From positions 124,001-188,000 of the forward strand of contig JAKLKO010000006.1 of assembly GCA_023150615.1 (NCBI GenBank): 64,000 bases of DNA, given 5' to 3'. The notes below the pieces were generated by a model. It searched no databases. It was given only the letters and a program-made list of their open reading frames with translations, and had not been told where the DNA came from. The stretch is from Phycisphaerae bacterium (GTDB lineage: Bacteria > Planctomycetota > Phycisphaerae > UBA1845 > UTPLA1). Shown one piece after another: positions 24,103 to 32,060 of this stretch. Positions within the stretch are counted from its first letter, which is position 1, and each line of letters opens with the position of its first letter. The position numbers were made by a program, and so were the translations under genes.

Positions 24103-24735
24103 TCAGATGCACCGGAGCACGCCGATCACCACCCCCTGGATCGTCAGGCGGTCGACGTACATGGGCGCGTACTTCGGATTGGCCGGCTGCAACCTGAAGC
24201 GGCCTTTTTCGCGATAGAGCCGCTTGAGCGTCGCCTCACCGTTTTCGAGCAGGGCGACGACCGTCTCGCCGTTCTCGGCGGTCGATCGTCGCTCGATAAT
24301 GACGTAGTCCCCGTCGCGGATCTGGTCGTCGATCATGCTGTCGCCGCGGACCTGAAGCGCGTAGGTCCCGTGCCGCGAGGCGAAGACCGTCTCCAGATCG
24401 AGCGTGTCCGGATTCTCGACCGCCTCCACCGCCGCGCCGGCGGCGATCCGCCCGGCCAGCGGCACGACGGACGGCCGGTCATTCGGCAAGCGCAAGTCGT
24501 CCGCCAATTCCATCGAGCGAGCCTTGTGGCGACCGCGCCGCACGAGACCGCGCTTTTCGAGTGCGGTAAGGTGCTCGAAGACGGTGACCTTGCTGATGCC
24601 GAGATAATCCCCGATCTCCTGCAAGGTCGGGGAATAACCAGTTCTCTTTTGGTAATCGCGGACGTACGTCAGGATTTCCGCCTGACGGGGCGTTGACGGG
24701 CCGCGGCGAGACCCGCGGCGGCGTGTCGGGGGCAT
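24103..24735 (-). CDS. lexA: LexA SOS repressor
   Basis: A 210-residue LexA. The N-terminal winged helix (residues 15-80) shows TPRQAEILTYVRDY and SPTLQEIGDYLGISKVTVFE. A self-cleavage site Ala99-Gly100 (GRIAAG) precedes a C-terminal S24 domain with catalytic Ser133 (GDSMIDD) and Lys171 (ATLKR). It represses DNA-damage genes and is inactivated by RecA-stimulated autocleavage. The start at 24735 has GGAGG eight bases upstream; the frame opens 13 codons earlier but that extension has no support. The 467-base upstream region contains a candidate GTTC-N7-GTTC operator. Confidence 0.96.
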   Translation of the reverse strand: MPPTRRRGSRRGPSTPRQAEILTYVRDYQKRTGYSPTLQEIGDYLGISKVTVFEHLTALEKRGLVRRGRHKARSMELADDLRLPNDRPSVVPLAGRIAAGAAVEAVENPDTLDLETVFASRHGTYALQVRGDSMIDDQIRDGDYVIIERRSTAENGETVVALLENGEATLKRLYREKGRFRLQPANPKYAPMYVDRLTIQGVVIGVLRCI

Positions 24736-24924
24736 GTTGTTCCTCCGTGACGGGCGACCACGGCCGACCCCCAAGCCCCTCCGGTCCCAGGATCAGAAGG
24801 GGCAGGGCTGCGACCGGTGTCGCCGTTTGCTCATCGCTCGAACCAGCCGTCCGTGCCACGTACTCGCTTGCGCCGAGTGCGTGCCACGCCGGTTCCGCCC
24901 CCGCCTTCGGCAGGGGAGAAAGGG

Positions 24925-24941
24925 GTGGCCCCGGGGGCCAC
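24925..24941. repeat. Perfect palindrome GTGGCCCC-G-GGGGCCAC
   Basis: Eight-base arms around a single G lie in the long gap upstream of lexA. With almost no loop it is unlikely to be an RNA terminator; it could be a protein-binding site or just a GC-rich chance palindrome. Confidence 0.4.
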
Positions 24942-25067
24942 GCGGTCCTGTACTCTCCCCCGGGGCCAAAAACGCACAACGGCAATCCAGCGCCATCCCT
25001 GCGCAAAGTCCACCCGTGCATCCGTGCAGCCCGCCGCGGCGAGTCTCACCCGGCCGGCGGGCTACGG

Positions 25068-25082
25068 GTTCGAGTTTTGTTC
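25068..25082. promoter_or_regulatory. Possible LexA operator, GTTC-N7-GTTC
   Basis: The direct repeat GTTCGAGTTTTGTTC matches the GTTC-N7-GTTC operator known from Alphaproteobacterial LexA. It lies about 335 bases upstream of the lexA start, which is far. The LexA motif of this lineage is unknown to me, so the match is suggestive only; in a 64 kb window such an 8-base fixed pattern can occur by chance. Confidence 0.25.
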
Positions 25083-25202
25083 GCCCAAATGATACCCGAA
25101 CATCGACCGGAAGGCAAGAGGAACTGGTGCGGATTTTTTGAAATTGTTCGGGCGCGGGCAGCGGACGCCGCAGCCGGATTCTCAGCGGCGTTCAGGTCGT
25201 CG

Positions 25203-26900
25203 CTACGGCCCGATCAGGGCGTCCGCGAAGGCCTGGGCATCCCGACCGTCGACCTGGCCGTCGCCGTTGAGGTTCGCCAGGTTGATGTCGCACAGGGGGT
25301 ACGCGGCCGCGTAGCCGGCCGGATCGACGAGCGCCAGCACAAAGGCGGGCAGATCTGCGGCATCGGCCGTGCAGTCGCAGTTCATATCGCCCGGGTTCGA
25401 TGGAATCGAACCGTTGATGTCGAGGTTCGCCGAGCTCTGATCGAGACCCGTGTTGCCGACGCCGTCGCGCGCGACGACGCGGATTCTCGCGCGGTCGGTG
25501 CAGAGGTTGGGAACGGTCCACGTGAACAGGCCGTCGTCCGCCGTGGCCGACGCGAGCGTGGTCGAATACGTCGCGCCGCCGTCAACGCTGAGGAGGATGT
25601 CGACGCTGGAGACGGAAACATCGTCGTCGGAAATCCACCGGATGTCGACGTTGGTGCCGGGCGTGAGCGTTTGCGGTCCGCGAAGTGTCTTGAGGTAGAT
25701 CGTCGGCGACAGGCCGCCGTTCGGGCCGGGCGCGCCGCGATGCTGCGGCACGTGCATGACGATGCAGTGGATGACGCCGGCCGACGACGCGAGGCTGTCG
25801 CAATTCGGAATCTGGTAGACGGATTTTCCGGTGCCCGACAGGGCCGTCACCATTGTGTTGAACGCTTGCGTGTTGTGCGTGGTCATGTTGGCGTTCGAGT
25901 ACATCGGGAGCAGGACGGCGTTGTTGCACATCACCATGTTGGTGTACGTATAGTGCACGCCGCTGATCGAGCGCGCCGGCGTTCGATAGACGGTATACCC
26001 GCGGCTCTGCATGAACGTCGCCGCGTTGTCGCAGATCACGTCCTGCGTCGAGCCGACGTTGTTCGGCCAGTCGCTGATGACGACGCGGTCGTCGGCGATG
26101 ATCTGCATCCACATGTCCAGGTGCTGCGTCAGATCGACGCTCGTCGGGAACGGGTCGAAGAAATGCGTATCGACGTTGAGGAAGCTCTGCCAGATGTCGT
26201 GAATCTGCAGCTCAGTCAAGAATCCGACGTTCTCGTTCACGACCAGCCGCGTGCAGTATGCCCGGTTCAGCGCATCGAGGTGGTAGTTCCCGCCGCCGTG
26301 GATGATCTGATGCTCGTAGTACGCGTGATGCTTGTAGTTGGCGAACGTGGTCGGAAAGACCTCGTCGAGCGGCCGCGGCCGGTTGTAGTCGTGATCCACG
26401 GCGGCGCGGCAGTTGCCCTCAAAGATGTACCGCGGACCGTAGTCGCGGATCCAGACCGTGTTCAGCGACGTGGTAATGAACTTGACGCGGCTCATGTTCG
26501 CCCCGGCATTCGTCAGCGTCGTCGTGACCGTCGATTGCTCGCTCGCGCCATCAACGACGACGTACGCGTTTGCCGCGCCTTCGTTCGTGACGTAGTCGAT
26601 CAGCGACGTCAGGTTGGATGTGAACGACTGCCAGCCGAAAAGCAGTCCGTCCATCGGCTCGTACTCCGCGGCGCAGTGCACCGGTCCGGTCGGGGGCGAT
26701 GTGACCGCGCGCGGACGCGGGATCTGCGGGTGCGTCTTGAGGTACTCGATCTCGTTCGGCGTAAGGAACCGCGGAATCTCCGCGTTGGGCGGGAAGATCA
26801 GTTCGCCATCGCGGAGGATCGGCTGATCGTAGCCGATCGACGGCGCGAATGAAGCCAAGACGACCACGCACCCCAAAACGACGGCACACGCTCGTGACAT
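25203..26900 (-). CDS. Secreted agmatine/peptidylarginine deiminase-like protein with dockerin-like C terminus
   Basis: A 565-residue exported protein. A signal peptide (CAVVLGCVVVLASFAPS) is followed by a PAD_porph-type deiminase domain (about residues 60-420). Key motifs are VWIRDYGPRY, IHGGGNYH and SSAGVIHCIVMHVPQ, in which Cys is the nucleophile by comparison with agmatine deiminase GIHCITQQ. An immunoglobulin-like domain (VDIRWISDDD to FTWTVPN) and two Asp-rich repeats (DMNCDCTADAADLPAFV; NLNGDGQVDGRDAQAF) close the protein. ATG 26900 is preceded by AGGAAAG and gives a proper signal; the frame opens 57 codons earlier. It probably converts an extracellular guanidino compound or protein arginine to citrulline. 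Confidence 0.87.
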   Translation of the reverse strand: MSRACAVVLGCVVVLASFAPSIGYDQPILRDGELIFPPNAEIPRFLTPNEIEYLKTHPQIPRPRAVTSPPTGPVHCAAEYEPMDGLLFGWQSFTSNLTSLIDYVTNEGAANAYVVVDGASEQSTVTTTLTNAGANMSRVKFITTSLNTVWIRDYGPRYIFEGNCRAAVDHDYNRPRPLDEVFPTTFANYKHHAYYEHQIIHGGGNYHLDALNRAYCTRLVVNENVGFLTELQIHDIWQSFLNVDTHFFDPFPTSVDLTQHLDMWMQIIADDRVVISDWPNNVGSTQDVICDNAATFMQSRGYTVYRTPARSISGVHYTYTNMVMCNNAVLLPMYSNANMTTHNTQAFNTMVTALSGTGKSVYQIPNCDSLASSAGVIHCIVMHVPQHRGAPGPNGGLSPTIYLKTLRGPQTLTPGTNVDIRWISDDDVSVSSVDILLSVDGGATYSTTLASATADDGLFTWTVPNLCTDRARIRVVARDGVGNTGLDQSSANLDINGSIPSNPGDMNCDCTADAADLPAFVLALVDPAGYAAAYPLCDINLANLNGDGQVDGRDAQAFADALIGP

Positions 26901-26995
26901 GAGGACTTTCCTGAAGGAATCGGCACGCTCGCCCGCATTCCGGTTCATTCTACCCGATCGACGCATCTGTCCGCAAGACGCCGCCGCGGCGCCGA

Positions 26996-27025
26996 TTGAC
27001 TTCGTCGGCATCGCGTCACTAGAAT
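26996..27025 (+). promoter_or_regulatory. Candidate sigma-70 promoter for trxA
   Basis: TTGACT (26996-27001) and TAGAAT (27020-27025) are separated by 18 bases, and the thioredoxin start is 66 bases after the -10 box. The site lies in the divergent gap between the deiminase gene and trxA and is oriented towards trxA. Confidence 0.55.
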
Positions 27026-27091
27026 CGCCCCCGTTAACGCAGGAGTCGATCGTCCTCACGGAGCCGCACAACAGCGGCCAGGAGCATTCGA

Positions 27092-27424
27092 ATGGCGGGT
27101 ACGCACACGCTGACGTTTACCGATGCCGGTTTCGAGTCTGAGGTGCTTCGTTCGGACGTCCCCGTACTGGTCGATTTCTGGGCCGATTGGTGCATGCCCT
27201 GCCGCGCGCTCGGCCCGATCATCGACGAGCTGGCGAGCGAGTATCACGGACGGATGAAGGTCGGCAAGCTCGACACCGAGGCGAATCAGCACACGGCGAT
27301 CAAGTACTCGGTCCAGAGCATCCCGACGATCATCCTCTTCCAGAATGGCGAGATCAAGCACCGCTGGCTCGGCGTCACGCCCAAGAAGGAATTCAAGGCG
27401 GCGATGGATGCGCTGCTGAAGTAG
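27092..27424 (+). CDS. trxA: Thioredoxin
   Basis: A 110-residue single-domain thioredoxin: VLVDFWADWCMPCRALGPIIDEL holds the redox pair, KVGKLDTEANQHTAIKY and the cis-Pro motif SIPTIILF follow, and the length is standard. The active site is WCMPC rather than the usual WCGPC; Met between the cysteines may change the redox potential. AGGAG at 27080-27084 supports ATG 27092. It converges on trpC; CGCGGG/CCCGCG arms at 27427-27445 could form a weak shared terminator. Confidence 0.95.
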   Translation: MAGTHTLTFTDAGFESEVLRSDVPVLVDFWADWCMPCRALGPIIDELASEYHGRMKVGKLDTEANQHTAIKYSVQSIPTIILFQNGEIKHRWLGVTPKKEFKAAMDALLK

Positions 27425-27426
27425 CG

Positions 27427-27445
27427 CGCGGGCAACGCCCCCGCG
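27427..27445. terminator. Weak bidirectional hairpin between trxA and trpC
   Basis: A 6-bp perfect stem (CGCGGG/CCCGCG) with a 7-base loop sits in the 28-base gap between two convergent genes. There is no T-run on either side, so it is only a possible terminator. Confidence 0.3.
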
Positions 27446-27452
27446 AATCGAA

Positions 27453-28268
27453 TTACTCGCCCGGCGAAAACAACTTCGCGAACGCCTGACGGATATCGGC
27501 CGCGCGCAGCAACGTCTCGCCGATCAGCACGGCCGTGGCCCCCGCAGCCGCCAGGGACTCCACGTCGGCCCGCGTTCGGATTCCGCTTTCGGCGATGATC
27601 GGAACGTTTTGGGGTGCGCGGGCCGCGAGTCGGGCAGTCGTGGAGAGGTCGATCGTCTGAGAGCGAAGGTCACGGTTGTTGATTCCGAGCAGCCAGCGGT
27701 CGCCCGTCGCGGGCGGCACGACCCTCGCTGCCCGCTCCAGCTCGTGCTCGTTGTGCACCTCGACCAGGCAGGCCAGGCCGAAGCGCGTCGCGGAGACGGC
27801 AAGCGATTCCATGGCCTCGTCGGTCAGGATCGCCGCGATGAGCAGCACCGCGTCCGCTCCCAGCACCCGCGCTTCGGCGACCTGATACTCTTCGATCAGG
27901 AAGTCCTTGCGGAGAATCGGCAGTTCACACGCCGCACGAACGCGGGCCACGTCGCCGTCGCGCGCGCCGAAGAACTTCGCATCGGTCAACACGCTCAACG
28001 CCGCCGCGCCGCACGCGGCGTAGGTCTTCGCGATTTCGCTCGCGTCGCCATCCGTCCGCAGCGGTCCGGCCGACGGCGAGCGCCGCTTGAATTCGGCAAT
28101 GACGCGAACACCGCGGTGCGGTTGACGTGCGGTGACGGCCGCGAAAAAATCGCGCGGCGCGGGCGCGGCACGGGCGGCGGCCGCAATCTCGGCGAAACCG
28201 CTCGTCCTGCGCGCGGCGTGCAGTTCTTCACGCTTGTGCTCGACGATCCGCTCGAGGATGTTTCCCAT
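27453..28268 (-). CDS. trpC: Indole-3-glycerol-phosphate synthase TrpC
   Basis: A 271-residue TIM-barrel enzyme that closes the indole ring in tryptophan synthesis. Motifs are VIAEFKRRSPSAGPLR (catalytic Lys), LSVLTDAKFFGA, LPILRKDFLIEEYQ (catalytic Lys), GADAVLLIAAIL, CLVEVHNEHELERA, INNRDLRSQTIDL and ESGIRTRADV. ATG 28268 (MGNILERIVEHKREEL) is the family's normal start; the longer frame overlaps the divergent CPBP gene. It is not linked to trpD or the other trp genes in this window. Confidence 0.97.
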   Translation of the reverse strand: MGNILERIVEHKREELHAARRTSGFAEIAAAARAAPAPRDFFAAVTARQPHRGVRVIAEFKRRSPSAGPLRTDGDASEIAKTYAACGAAALSVLTDAKFFGARDGDVARVRAACELPILRKDFLIEEYQVAEARVLGADAVLLIAAILTDEAMESLAVSATRFGLACLVEVHNEHELERAARVVPPATGDRWLLGINNRDLRSQTIDLSTTARLAARAPQNVPIIAESGIRTRADVESLAAAGATAVLIGETLLRAADIRQAFAKLFSPGE

Positions 28269-28331
28269 CGACACGGCCGCTGACCTCCGAATCTGCCGGT
28301 AGTATCGCCCGATGCCGCCGCGGAGGCGAAC

Positions 28332-29270
28332 ATGACCATGACGACCGAGACGCTGTGGTGGATCGATCTGGGCCTGATCGCATTCGGCGCAGTCGTCTGG
28401 ATCGCGATGTTCCGTCGCCACCCGCGGCGGACCGACTGGTTGCGCGACCTCGCCGTCCCGCACACGCGCTTCACGGCCCTCGACGTGTTAACGCTCTATG
28501 TCGCGTCCTGGCTGCTCGGTGGTCTGATTCAGTTGGCCCTGGCGGGCTATTTCATTCCATCGGGGCCGGCCGGGCCCGGCGGTGGTCGCAGCGCCGCGTC
28601 CTCAAGCTCGCCAGAGCCGGTTGTTGACACCCCGGGCGCCGGCGCGCCGGTGGCCGCAACGCAACACGCGATGCGCGATCCCCGCACGCTGGCCATCGGA
28701 AACGTCGTCGGACAACTGCTCACGATCGGCGCCGTCCTCTTTGTGGCGGCCCATCGAGTTTCGGGAGGACTGCCGGGCTGGGGGCTGGCGCGCGTCAGGG
28801 GCGGAATTGTCGGGCCGGCGGTGCTGACGTACCTGGCTGCGCTTCCCACCTGCGTGCTCTTGCTGTGGATGACGCGCGGCATTGCTCAGTGGCTGAATCC
28901 GGAGGTCGCGTTCGACGAGCATCAGACCATCGAGCTGCTGCGAATACTCGGCGCGGAGCCGGCCTGGGTCGCGGTGCTGCTCGTGGTCGCGGCGGCGGTC
29001 ACGGGCCCCGTGATGGAGGAGCTTCTCTTCCGCGGCGCGTTGCTCAATCTGATCGCGCAGGCGGGTGGGTCCGTGGCCGGGGCCATCACTGCGTCGGCCG
29101 TGCTCTTCGGGCTGGTTCATCACCGCAACCCTGACACGATTCCGCCGCTGATCGCGTTCGGGCTGGTACTCGGCTGGGTCTACGCGCGGACGCGTTCGCT
29201 CTGGACGGTGATCGCGGCGCATGCCCTGTTCAACGCCAAGACGCTCCTCTGGCTCCTCCTGACGCGATGA
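28332..29270 (+). CDS. CPBP family intramembrane metalloprotease
   Basis: A 312-residue, multi-helix membrane protein. The three conserved CPBP (Abi/CAAX-protease-like) motifs are EELLFRG (residues near 228), FGLVHHRN and HALFNAKTLL, giving the Glu-Glu, His and His/Asn of the active site in the membrane. A low-complexity Gly/Ser/Pro/Ala stretch at residues 75-105 separates the first helices. Bacterial members may cleave prenylated or signal-like peptides or confer bacteriocin immunity; no specific role is shown by the context. Divergent from trpC. Confidence 0.87.
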   Translation: MTMTTETLWWIDLGLIAFGAVVWIAMFRRHPRRTDWLRDLAVPHTRFTALDVLTLYVASWLLGGLIQLALAGYFIPSGPAGPGGGRSAASSSSPEPVVDTPGAGAPVAATQHAMRDPRTLAIGNVVGQLLTIGAVLFVAAHRVSGGLPGWGLARVRGGIVGPAVLTYLAALPTCVLLLWMTRGIAQWLNPEVAFDEHQTIELLRILGAEPAWVAVLLVVAAAVTGPVMEELLFRGALLNLIAQAGGSVAGAITASAVLFGLVHHRNPDTIPPLIAFGLVLGWVYARTRSLWTVIAAHALFNAKTLLWLLLTR

Positions 29271-29324
29271 GCGGAGCAGCGCACGAGACCGCTCGGAGCG
29301 CTGAATCGACACCGGGCGACTCGA

Positions 29325-29933
29325 TCAGAAGAAGAGCGTGATGATCAGATGGTGCTCGGTGTGCTGCTTGGCCTCGAAGAGCCCGACCGTGGCCGTCGCG
29401 TGTTTGATGTAGATGTCCGGATTGGCCTCGAGCCATTCGTTGATGATCGAGTCCAGGTGGGCCATCGCGCCTTGGCTGATGCGGGCGTGAAACGTGCGAA
29501 CGCGCGACGCGCCGAATTCCGTGCCGGCCAGTGCGCGCTTGTATTGCTGACCCGTGTGAAATGTACCCCGCGCGCCGAGCGTCTGGATGCGATTGCCGCC
29601 CTCGACGACAAGTTTGGACGAGTCGTCGCCCGACGATCGCTCCGAATCGCTGATGAGCTGGATCGGCTCCTCGTGATTGTCGCGGCTGGCCGCGGTCGTC
29701 GTCGTTGCGCCGACGATCGATTTCGCGCCGATGTCGCCGGACGGACTGGCCGGAGCCGCGTTCGGTGTCTGGATCAATCCGGATCGCGACGCGGCGACCT
29801 GCTTTCGCAGCGCGTCAACGCACGCGGCGCAGAGCAGCTTGCCCGACACCAGGCCTGCCAGCTTTCGGGCGATATGGTCGTTCGGAATCGTCGCGCCACA
29901 CTTTTCGCACGTGCGTTCGGGTTGCTCAGACAT
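29325..29933 (-). CDS. Zinc-ribbon protein of unknown function
   Basis: A 202-residue protein with an N-terminal CxxC zinc ribbon (TCEKCGATIPNDHIA ... LLCAACVDALR), a Thr/Ser/Ala-rich middle without obvious fold, and a conserved-looking C-terminal domain of about 85 residues beginning GARGTFHTGQQYKRALAGTE and ending IKHATATVGLFEAK and HHLIITLFF. The C-terminal alternation suggests a beta-rich domain. The start ATG at 29933 lies next to the SirB1/TPR gene's upstream region in a divergent arrangement. I do not recognise the family. Confidence 0.65.
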   Translation of the reverse strand: MSEQPERTCEKCGATIPNDHIARKLAGLVSGKLLCAACVDALRKQVAASRSGLIQTPNAAPASPSGDIGAKSIVGATTTTAASRDNHEEPIQLISDSERSSGDDSSKLVVEGGNRIQTLGARGTFHTGQQYKRALAGTEFGASRVRTFHARISQGAMAHLDSIINEWLEANPDIYIKHATATVGLFEAKQHTEHHLIITLFF

Positions 29934-30073
29934 GGGTCGTCAGTCTCTCGATGAACGAAGGGCCCCGCGAAAACCTCACCGTTAACCGCCAGTATACGGT
30001 GCATCGGCGTGGCACGTCAATTCTCACGCCGCACTCGTGCACGGCCGCACGCGATTCCTTAGAATGCAACGCG

Positions 30074-30907
30074 ATGGCGCATCCGCCGTGGAACGATTTC
30101 GAATCGCTGGTTCGCCTGCCGGAGCATCAGGTCCGGCTCGCGGCCGCCGCGCTGCACCTGGCCCGTGACGAGTATCCGACGCTCGATGTCCGCCGTTGTC
30201 TGGACCGGCTCGATGCGCTCGCCGCACAGGTCGCCGCGCTGAGCCCGGCGAAGCGAGCCAAGGAGCGTCTGGTGGCCCTGCGAACGGTTCTCGTGGAGCG
30301 CGAGCGCTTTCGCGGCAACGACGACGACTACTACGACCCGCGGAACAGCTATCTCTGCGATGTACTGGACCGCCGCGTCGGGATTCCCATCACGCTCGCG
30401 ACGCTCTGGCTCGACGTCGCCGCGCAGCTTCGCTGGCCGCTCGTTGGAATCGGCATGCCCGGGCGGTTCCTCGTCGGCTATCGCGACTCGCGACGAACGC
30501 GGTTGATCGACGTGTTCGACGGCGGCCGCGAAGTGACGCAGAAGGACTGCCGTTCGATCCTTGCATCGCTTTACGGCAGCGCCGTCCGGCTCGAGGCGGA
30601 GCATCTTCAGCCGGTCGGAAATCACGCAATTCTGACACGGATGCTCTGCAACTTGCGCGGGCTTTACATGAAGCGCGAGGACTGGTGCCGTGCCGAGCGC
30701 GTCTTGCGCCGGCTGCTCGCGCTGCATCCCGACTGCGGTGACGTGCTCGGCGACCTCGGCCTCGTGACGTACCGGCTGGGTCGGTATGCGGATGCGGCCG
30801 ACCTCCTGCACCGTGCGCTCCAGCAGCCGGAGGTCCAGCCATCGACGCGGAGCACGCTTACGAGCGCGTTAACTTCGGCCGTGCGGCGCTGGGCAAACGC
30901 GAACTGA
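30074..30907 (+). CDS. SirB1-type transglutaminase-like protein with TPR
   Basis: A 277-residue cytoplasmic protein. The central part matches the SirB1/transglutaminase-core-2 family: NSYLCDVLDRRVGIPITLAT, then GIGMPGRFLVGYRDS. The C-terminal third has TPR-like helical repeats (RAERVLRRLLALHPDCGDVLG, GRYADAADLLHRALQQ). In other bacteria SirB1 genes sit near prmC/prfA or stand alone and the role is unclear. ATG 30074 is the first start that keeps the family N terminus. The second MoxR gene begins 66 bases after it, so the two are probably cotranscribed. Confidence 0.82.
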   Translation: MAHPPWNDFESLVRLPEHQVRLAAAALHLARDEYPTLDVRRCLDRLDALAAQVAALSPAKRAKERLVALRTVLVERERFRGNDDDYYDPRNSYLCDVLDRRVGIPITLATLWLDVAAQLRWPLVGIGMPGRFLVGYRDSRRTRLIDVFDGGREVTQKDCRSILASLYGSAVRLEAEHLQPVGNHAILTRMLCNLRGLYMKREDWCRAERVLRRLLALHPDCGDVLGDLGLVTYRLGRYADAADLLHRALQQPEVQPSTRSTLTSALTSAVRRWANAN

Positions 30908-30972
30908 CCTTCCGCGAGGCCGTGAGCGGTCACTGGCGCGAGGAGCAACGACGACGTCAGCGCGAAACAGGA

Positions 30973-32049
30973 ATGGCAAAGGACACCTGGATCAACTTGC
31001 TGAATCAGTTCCGGCGCTGCGTCGATGTCGTCCGGGGCGAACTGGCCAAGTCCATCGTCGGTCAGCGCGACGTGATCGATCAGATGCTCGCCGCGGTCTT
31101 CTCGCGCGGGCACTGCCTGCTGGTCGGCGTCCCGGGGCTGGCGAAGACCCTGCTGGTCAGCTCGCTGGCGCGGATCATGACGTTGTCCTTCAAGCGGATC
31201 CAGTTCACACCGGACCTGATGCCCTCCGACATTACCGGGACGAACGTGATCGAGGACGTCGCCCAGGCCGGCGGCGGCATGCGACGCGGGTTTCATTTCG
31301 TTCGCGGTCCGATCTTCGCGAACATCATCCTCGCCGACGAGATCAATCGAACGCCGCCCAAGACGCAGGCCGCCCTGCTCCAGTCCATGCAGGAGCGGGA
31401 GGTCACGGTCGGGCAGGAGACCTATCCGCTGCCCGATCCGTTCTTCGTCATCGCGACGCAGAACCCGATCGAGCAGGAAGGGACGTACCCGCTGCCGGAA
31501 GCGCAGCTCGATCGCTTCATGTTCAACGTGCACGTCAATTACCCCAACCTCGCCGAGGAAGAGCGCATCCTCGCGACGACCACGACCGGCCGGCCGCCCG
31601 AGCTTCAGGTCGTCCTCAACGGCACGCAGTTGCTGAACATGCAGAAGGTCGTGGCGACCGTTCCCGTCGCCGATTACGTGATTCACTACGTCGCGCGGCT
31701 CGTCCGGGCCACGCGCCCGGGCGATCCGGCCGCGCCCGACTTCGTGAGAACGCTGGTCGATTGGGGCGCCGGACCGCGCGCGGGCCAGTACCTGATCCTC
31801 GGCGCGAAGGCCTTCGCCGCGATGAACGGTCGCGTCAACGCCAGCACCGAAGACGTGCGCCGCGTCGCAGTGCCCGTGCTGCGACATCGCATCGGATGTA
31901 ATTTTGCCGCGCAGGCGGAGGGGGTGACGCCCGTCGATCTCGTGCAGCGGCTCTTGCAGGCCGTGCCCGAACCCGAACCGGCCAAGTACGCGAAAGAGCC
32001 GCCGATCATCCCCGACGATCAGGCGATCGAACCTATCGGACTGGTGTGA
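30973..32049 (+). CDS. MoxR family AAA+ ATPase (second copy)
   Basis: A 358-residue MoxR ATPase with Walker A VGVPGLAKTLLVSSLA, Walker B region ILADEINRTPPKTQAALLQSM, FVIATQNPIEQEGTYPLPE and AQLDRFMFNV. It differs from the first copy in this window in the Walker A spacer residues and in the lid, and belongs to the MoxR proper type whose partners are usually DUF58, VWA and BatA-like genes. Here no such partner follows: the next gene is convergent. ATG 30973 was preferred over GTG 30922 because homology begins with the helix WINLLNQFRRCVDVV. Confidence 0.92.
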   Translation: MAKDTWINLLNQFRRCVDVVRGELAKSIVGQRDVIDQMLAAVFSRGHCLLVGVPGLAKTLLVSSLARIMTLSFKRIQFTPDLMPSDITGTNVIEDVAQAGGGMRRGFHFVRGPIFANIILADEINRTPPKTQAALLQSMQEREVTVGQETYPLPDPFFVIATQNPIEQEGTYPLPEAQLDRFMFNVHVNYPNLAEEERILATTTTGRPPELQVVLNGTQLLNMQKVVATVPVADYVIHYVARLVRATRPGDPAAPDFVRTLVDWGAGPRAGQYLILGAKAFAAMNGRVNASTEDVRRVAVPVLRHRIGCNFAAQAEGVTPVDLVQRLLQAVPEPEPAKYAKEPPIIPDDQAIEPIGLV

Positions 32050-32060
32050 GCCGGCCGCGG

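Larger units (their letters stand above)
24736..25202. other. Intergenic region upstream of lexA
   Basis: No gene is recognised in these 467 bases. They contain a 17-base palindrome at 24925-24941, two GTTC direct repeats spaced 7 bases at 25068-25082, and an AT-richer stretch near 25130-25150. Open frames crossing the region in both strands are compositional shadows of the deiminase gene or lexA. Confidence 0.6.

Noticed and set aside
24693-26852. 719-codon plus-strand open frame
   Set aside because: Antisense to the deiminase gene, valine/arginine/aspartate-rich shadow with no domain.
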